Positions 21,244-24,732 of a stretch of DNA of 24,732 nt are shown one piece after another (the stretch's first letter is position 1; every line of letters starts with the position of its first letter). A program made the translations under genes and the position numbers. Origin of the DNA: JAHEDH01 sp965364515. Its GTDB lineage: Bacteria; Actinomycetota; Acidimicrobiia; Spongiisociales; ZC4RG35. The stretch spans positions 1-24,732 of the forward strand of contig CBDTXZ010000026.1 of the NCBI GenBank assembly GCA_965364515.1, given 5' to 3'. The notes beneath the pieces are model-generated. The model did not search any database. It was given only the letters and a program-made list of their open reading frames with translations, and was not told the origin of the DNA.

Positions 21244-22290
21244 GTGTCCTCCAAGGTCGCCTCACTCCTCGGAATCGCCACCGCCGTGACGCTCATCGGG
21301 TCGATGGTCGCCGTTGCCATGCCGGGGGAGCCGGAACCTGGATTCATCGTCACGTCGGCCGTCGAGATCACCCCTGACCCCGAGCCGATCAAGTTCGAGC
21401 CCGCCGTTGAGTTCGTCCTCCCCGAGGCGACGGTGTCGACGTTCGAGACACCGTCGACCATGGCGGATCCATCCTTCGAGATGGAACGGCGCCACACCAC
21501 CACCACGACCCTTCCGCCGCCCTCTCCCGAGGAGCTGCTCGCTGCCCAGCAGGAGGCCGACACGATGGACCGCAGGAGACAGTCCATGACGGCTGTCGGG
21601 TTCGAAGACGACATCGTCTCCGACGTCGGCGAGCTCCCGTCACACCGTCCGCCGCCGGCGACTGGGGCCGAGTGCCGTGATCGGGCCCGAGAGATCGATC
21701 TCACTCCGAACGGAAGGTGGGATCGCAATGCCATCGCCAAGATGACGTCGTCTTTGTTCGAGTGTGTTCTCTCCCTCAAGGGTCTCGACGAAGTCGCACC
21801 TTCACGGGTCCGCGGCTGGGACGGTGCGAGAGTCTGGGGGTTCGAGAGCCTTGCCGAGCAGATGGCGGCAGAAGCGGTCGTGGTCTCATACTGCGAGTCG
21901 ATCGGGTACCAACATCGGGCCCTCACGGGCTCCAACGGGTTCGGGTACGCCGGTCTGTTCCAGATGGGTCGGACCGAGATGAACCGCTTCGGAGCCGGCG
22001 GGTCGCGTTACGACCCCGTCGACAACGCCTACGGAGCCGTCAACTACCTCTGGTACCAGTACGCCAACCGGAACGGATGGGGCGGATGGAGTCCCTGGGC
22101 GGTCGTGAACACGAACTTCGACGACGAGGTCAACAACCGGGTCAAGGTGCCGGTGCTGCCGAGGTTCGCCTCGACCGATCCCGACTTCCGCGGCAGACGA
22201 GGTCCGGAGCTGCCGGCGTGGGCGGTCGACCCGTGGACCAACGACGTGCCGGCGTGGAACGGATGTCCTCACAACGGTGGACGCTGGTAG
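21244..22290 (+). CDS. Membrane-anchored lytic transglycosylase-like protein
   Basis: A 348-residue protein: an N-terminal hydrophobic segment (about 6-27), a long Pro/Thr/Glu-rich stalk to about residue 140 with HTTTTTLPPPSP, then a lysozyme-like domain. The domain shows VVVSYCESIGYQHRA with candidate catalytic Glu218, then NGFGYAGLFQMG (231-242), the ESGG/GLFQ pattern of goose-type lysozymes and lytic transglycosylases. It probably cleaves peptidoglycan outside the membrane. Two cysteine pairs (Cys144, Cys174, Cys217 and one near the end) may form disulfides. The start is uncertain: GTG at 21244 places the hydrophobic segment at the very N-terminus; ATG at 21127 would add 39 Arg-rich residues that have poor codon bias and contain a strong hairpin. 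Confidence 0.78.
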   Translation: MSSKVASLLGIATAVTLIGSMVAVAMPGEPEPGFIVTSAVEITPDPEPIKFEPAVEFVLPEATVSTFETPSTMADPSFEMERRHTTTTTLPPPSPEELLAAQQEADTMDRRRQSMTAVGFEDDIVSDVGELPSHRPPPATGAECRDRAREIDLTPNGRWDRNAIAKMTSSLFECVLSLKGLDEVAPSRVRGWDGARVWGFESLAEQMAAEAVVVSYCESIGYQHRALTGSNGFGYAGLFQMGRTEMNRFGAGGSRYDPVDNAYGAVNYLWYQYANRNGWGGWSPWAVVNTNFDDEVNNRVKVPVLPRFASTDPDFRGRRGPELPAWAVDPWTNDVPAWNGCPHNGGRW

Positions 22291-22322
22291 GCCCGTCCAT
22301 CGAACCCACCGGTGTGTTGTGG

Positions 22323-22328
22323 TACCGT
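22323..22328 (+). promoter_or_regulatory. Possible -10 of the glmS transcript
   Basis: TACCGT matches the -10 hexamer used by neighbouring genes and would start transcription near 22335, at a 14-base near-palindrome (TGCCCC-TC-GGGGCA), about 45 bases before the ribozyme cleavage site. No good -35 is seen. Confidence 0.3.
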
Positions 22329-22378
22329 TTCACCTGCCCCTCGGGGCATTGACAACAGACCGGCAACGGACAACCCAC

Positions 22379-22515
22379 AGCGCCAGACCTGGGCACGCCC
22401 AGGTGACGAGGAGGAAGGTCATCGAAGTCTTCGGCGGATGCCTTCCCGGCCACCACGGTCGTCACGATCGAGAGCAAACCCACGGAGCGATCCGCGGCAC
22501 AGAGGCTCGGTCGAC
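22379..22515 (+). ncRNA. glmS ribozyme: glmS self-cleaving ribozyme (glucosamine-6-phosphate riboswitch)
   Basis: The region follows the glmS ribozyme consensus along its length. The cleavage site is A22379/G22380 in A-GCGCC. P1 is ACCTGGGC/GCCCAGGT (22387-22404). The conserved GACGAG (22405-22410) and CGGCGGATGCC (22432-22442) follow. GGAAGG (22413-22418) pairs with CCTTCC (22441-22446) as P2, CGCC (22381-22384) can pair with GGCG (22433-22436), and CGAA/TTCG forms a small hairpin between them. P3 is CGGCC/GGTCG (22447-22461). The AAACC motif (22476-22480) is followed by P4.1, CGGA-GCGA-TCCG (22483-22494), with a GNRA loop, and CACAGAG. P4 is GATCGAG (22466-22472) with CTCGGTC (22506-22512). 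Glucosamine-6-phosphate acts as cofactor for cleavage, lowering glmS mRNA. The ribozyme ends about 105 bases before the glmS start codon. Confidence 0.93.
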
Positions 22516-22520
22516 GTGGC

Positions 22521-22604
22521 CCGACGAACGTCGTCGGTGTTCTCCGGTCTCCAGACCCGTATCCAGAGATACGTGAACTCGCGCACTGCTCTGTGTCGTG
22601 CGCG
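22521..22604 (+). promoter_or_regulatory. Hairpins between the ribozyme and glmS
   Basis: Three perfect stems follow the ribozyme: CCGACGA/TCGTCGG (22521-22537, loop ACG), GTATC/GATAC (22559-22572, loop CAGA) and CGCGCAC/GTGCGCG (22580-22604, 11-base loop). The last ends six bases before the AAGGAG ribosome binding site, so it could affect ribosome access or protect the cleaved mRNA. Confidence 0.4.
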
Positions 22605-22619
22605 GACAAGGAGATCACC

Positions 22620-24449
22620 ATGTGTGGAATCGTCGGATACGTGGGCCCGAAGGCTGCGCTCGATGTGCTCGTCCCCGGACTCGAAGGCCTCGAGTACCGA
22701 GGTTACGACTCCGCCGGGGTCGCGCTGATCGGACCCGACGGGCTCGCAGTGACCAAGACCGCGGGTCGGATGGCCGACCTCGTCGTGGCCCTCGAGACCG
22801 AGCCGGTCGCAGGGTCGGTCGGCATCGGACACACCCGGTGGGCGACCCACGGAGCTCCGACCACCAGCAACGCCCATCCTCACCGGGACTGTGACGGCAC
22901 CGTTGCCGTCATCCACAACGGCATCGTCGAGAACTGGGCAGCCCTCCGGGCGAAGCTGATCGCCGACGGCCACGAGTTCGCTTCCGAGACCGACACCGAG
23001 GTCATCGCCCACATGATCGAAGACCGTGCGGAGATGGACCTGGCGGACGCGGTTCGAGACGTCATGAAGTTGGCCGACGGTGCGCTGGCGATCGCAGTGA
23101 TTCGAACCGACGAGCCGGAGCGGATCATCGCAGCTCGGCGCGGCTCCCCGCTCGTGATCGGACGAGGCGACGGCGAGAATTTCCTGGCCTCCGACATACC
23201 GGCCTTCCTGCGGCACACGAAGAACGTGATCGCCGTCGACGATGACCGGGTGGTGGACCTGACGGCCGACTCGATCATCATCACGGATCTCGACGGCATC
23301 GAGGTGCCGCTCGAGGAGCGTCAGATCGAGTGGGATCTGGAGGCGGCGGAGAAGGGCGGCTACTCCACGTTCATGCTCAAGGAGATCAACGAGCAGCCCA
23401 CCGCGATCACCGACACGCTGCGGGGCCGGATCGACGGCACCGGGCGCATCGGGTTCTCCGAGCTCGAGCTGGACGACAGGATCGTCAGGATGATCGACAA
23501 GGTGTTCGTCATCGCCTGCGGCACGAGCTACCACGCCGCCATGATGGCCAAGTACGCCATCGAGCGCTGGACCAGGCTCCCGGTGGAGATCGACATCGCC
23601 AGCGAGTTCAGATATCGGGATCCCGTGCTCGACGACCGCTCGCTGGTGATCGGGATCAGCCAGTCCGGCGAGACGATCGACACGCTCGCCGCCATCAGGT
23701 ACGCCAAGGCGCAGGGTGCGACCGTCGTCGGGCTCTCCAACGTGGTCGACTCGGCGCTGGCCAGGGATGCAGACGCCGTCCTGTACACGCGATCGGGTCC
23801 GGAGATCGGTGTGGCCGCCACGAAGACGTTCACGACGCAGTTGGTGATGCTGCAGCTGTTCGGCCTGTATCTGGCGCAGCGGCGCGGTGCGCTCGACCCC
23901 GGAACCGTCGGGAACCTGGTCGAGGCGATCCAGGAGCTGCCCGAAAAGGTCGAGAAGGCGCTCGCGCTGGAGGGCGAGATCGAGAAGATGACCGCCGGGT
24001 GGCAGGACACCCGCGACTTCTTCTTCCTGGGACGCGCCGGTGACTTCCCGGTCGCGATGGAGGGTGCCTTGAAGCTGAAGGAGATCGCCTACGTGCGAGC
24101 TGAGGGGTATCCGGCCGGGGAGATGAAACACGGGCCGATCTCTCTCATCGAGAAGGGCGTGGTGGTGATCGGCGTGGCCACCGACAGCCACGTGCGTGGC
24201 AAGACCCTGTCGAACATGGAGGAGATGAAGGCCCGCGGTGGAACGATCGTGATGGTCGTCGAGGAGGGTGACGAGGACGAGGTGGCGAGCGTGGCCGACC
24301 ACGTCATCGCCGTCCCGAACAGCCCCGATCTGATTTGCACGGTGAACGCAGTGGTCCCATTGCAGTTCTTGGCCTATCACATCGCCACCGCCAAGGGCCT
24401 CGACGTCGACAAGCCCCGCAACCTCGCCAAGACCGTCACCGTGGAGTGA
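22620..24449 (+). CDS. glmS: Glutamine-fructose-6-phosphate aminotransferase (isomerising)
   Basis: A 609-residue GlmS, which makes glucosamine-6-phosphate from fructose-6-phosphate and glutamine, the first step to UDP-GlcNAc for peptidoglycan. The start reads MCGIVGYVG; after Met removal Cys1 is the glutaminase nucleophile, which fixes the ATG at 22620. GHTRWATHG follows in the class II glutamine amidotransferase domain (to about residue 220). Two SIS isomerase domains come next, with ACGTSYHA and ISQSGETIDT in the first and FLGRAGDFPVAMEGALKLKE in the second. The C-terminus KPRNLAKTVTVE is the canonical GlmS ending. AAGGAG lies six bases before the ATG. Full length is normal for the family. 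Expression is likely governed by the upstream glmS ribozyme. Confidence 0.97.
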   Translation: MCGIVGYVGPKAALDVLVPGLEGLEYRGYDSAGVALIGPDGLAVTKTAGRMADLVVALETEPVAGSVGIGHTRWATHGAPTTSNAHPHRDCDGTVAVIHNGIVENWAALRAKLIADGHEFASETDTEVIAHMIEDRAEMDLADAVRDVMKLADGALAIAVIRTDEPERIIAARRGSPLVIGRGDGENFLASDIPAFLRHTKNVIAVDDDRVVDLTADSIIITDLDGIEVPLEERQIEWDLEAAEKGGYSTFMLKEINEQPTAITDTLRGRIDGTGRIGFSELELDDRIVRMIDKVFVIACGTSYHAAMMAKYAIERWTRLPVEIDIASEFRYRDPVLDDRSLVIGISQSGETIDTLAAIRYAKAQGATVVGLSNVVDSALARDADAVLYTRSGPEIGVAATKTFTTQLVMLQLFGLYLAQRRGALDPGTVGNLVEAIQELPEKVEKALALEGEIEKMTAGWQDTRDFFFLGRAGDFPVAMEGALKLKEIAYVRAEGYPAGEMKHGPISLIEKGVVVIGVATDSHVRGKTLSNMEEMKARGGTIVMVVEEGDEDEVASVADHVIAVPNSPDLICTVNAVVPLQFLAYHIATAKGLDVDKPRNLAKTVTVE

Positions 24450-24462
24450 TACGTCCGCTGGC

Positions 24463-24490
24463 CGGTCGATCGCCTGTCGGCGGTCGACCG
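24463..24490 (+). terminator. Hairpin after glmS
   Basis: CGGTCGAtCGCC pairs with GGCGgTCGACCG (12 bp with one U-G) around the loop TGTC. It begins 13 bases after the glmS stop. No U-tract follows, as with the other gene-end hairpins here. Confidence 0.55.
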
Positions 24491-24534
24491 CGTCAGGTCC
24501 GAAGGTGTGGTACAGATAGGGGGAGACGAGACCG

Positions 24535-24732
24535 ATGGAAGTACCGACAGTCGCGATGGAGAAGACTCCGATGAAGCAACGTGTAGCACTTCTGGCCGCC
24601 GCCGCCCTCGTGATGGCGGCCTGCGGGGGAGAAGCCGCGGTGGAGACGACGGCGCCGGCGCCATCGACCACGGTGACCACGGCCGCGGAAACCCCTGAGA
24701 CCACAGCCGCGCCCGAGACGACCACCACGGAA
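24535..24732 (+). CDS. Thr-rich lipoprotein, truncated by the window end
   Basis: The first 66 codons of a lipoprotein. The signal region KQRVALLAAAALVMAAC ends in a lipobox with Cys30 (from this start), followed by a Thr/Ala/Pro/Glu-rich linker (TTAPAPSTTVTTAAETPETT) like that of the two-domain lipoprotein at 17378. The functional domain lies beyond the window. Three in-frame ATGs (24535, 24556, 24571) are possible; 24535 has a GGGGGAG ending nine bases upstream, while 24571 would give the shortest signal peptide. Nothing can be said about function. Confidence 0.7.
   Translation, partial: MEVPTVAMEKTPMKQRVALLAAAALVMAACGGEAAVETTAPAPSTTVTTAAETPETTAAPETTTTE

Noticed and set aside
22349..22377. 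TTGACA at 22349-22354 as a glmS promoter
   Set aside because: The hexamer 17-18 bases downstream (AACCCA) is not a -10, and transcription would start at or after the ribozyme cleavage site, removing its 5' side.
22291..22619. A small protein gene in the glmS leader
   Set aside because: An open frame of about 99 codons exists, but the region is explained by the ribozyme and its hairpins, and the codon pattern is unlike neighbouring genes.
22419..24728. Long antisense frame opposite glmS
   Set aside because: It is the mirror of a strongly biased coding sequence and shows low-complexity Asp/His/Arg-rich content typical of shadow frames.
1..24732. CRISPR, prophage, insertion sequence, tRNA or rRNA
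   Set aside because: No spaced direct repeats, transposase or integrase motifs, or tRNA-like cloverleaf sequences were found by reading.

Overview
The window is about 65-70% GC, with strong G/C preference at third codon positions and many GTG starts (plus one TTG). The genes are actinobacterial in type: a SigK/RskA pair, a Zur with a zinc ABC transporter, PspC and YczE families, several Thr-rich lipoproteins and a subtilisin-inhibitor-like protein. An Actinomycetota chromosome, perhaps class Acidimicrobiia, is the best guess; the class is inference. I see no phage, insertion sequence, CRISPR array, tRNA or rRNA.

Layout. 30-1045: AzlC/AzlD amino-acid exporter pair. 1218-1553: small GrlR-like protein. 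1634-4728: divergent zinc locus, with zur and an ATPase gene on the minus strand, a His-rich binding lipoprotein and a permease on the plus strand, and a good Zur box between them. 4770-5525: short DapA-family aldolase. 5631-6904 (minus): ECF sigma factor overlapping a DNA-methyl acceptor that joins an MGMT domain to a C-terminal Ada-type zinc domain. 6959-9513 (minus): MFS and EamA transporters. 9567-10193: serine-type DLH-like hydrolase. 10198-12479 (minus): cysteine-desulfurase-like enzyme and YczE membrane protein. 12569-13054: SSI-like lipoprotein. 13113-14128 (minus): PspC protein and a membrane partner. 14308-15390: YihY/BrkB protein. 15469-16753: SigK/RskA. 16741-17256 (minus): GNAT acetyltransferase. 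17378-18712: lipoprotein with two copies of a domain carrying matched His residues. 18791-20376 (minus): ParB-like protein and metallophosphoesterase. 20503-21054: unknown protein. 21244-22290: membrane-linked lytic-transglycosylase-like protein behind a structured leader. 22620-24449: glmS. 24535-end: truncated lipoprotein.

The strongest non-coding find is in the 329-base gap before glmS. Bases 22379-22515 match the glmS self-cleaving ribozyme: an A/GCGCC cleavage site, P1, the conserved GACGAG and CGGCGGAT blocks, P2, P3, and P4 with a GNRA-capped P4.1. This suggests glucosamine-6-phosphate feedback on GlmS synthesis.

A second theme is translation start. At least eight gene starts without a Shine-Dalgarno carry TANNNT exactly 6 or 7 bases before the start codon, which fits leaderless transcripts and helped choose starts. 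Gene ends often carry GC-rich hairpins with no U-tract.
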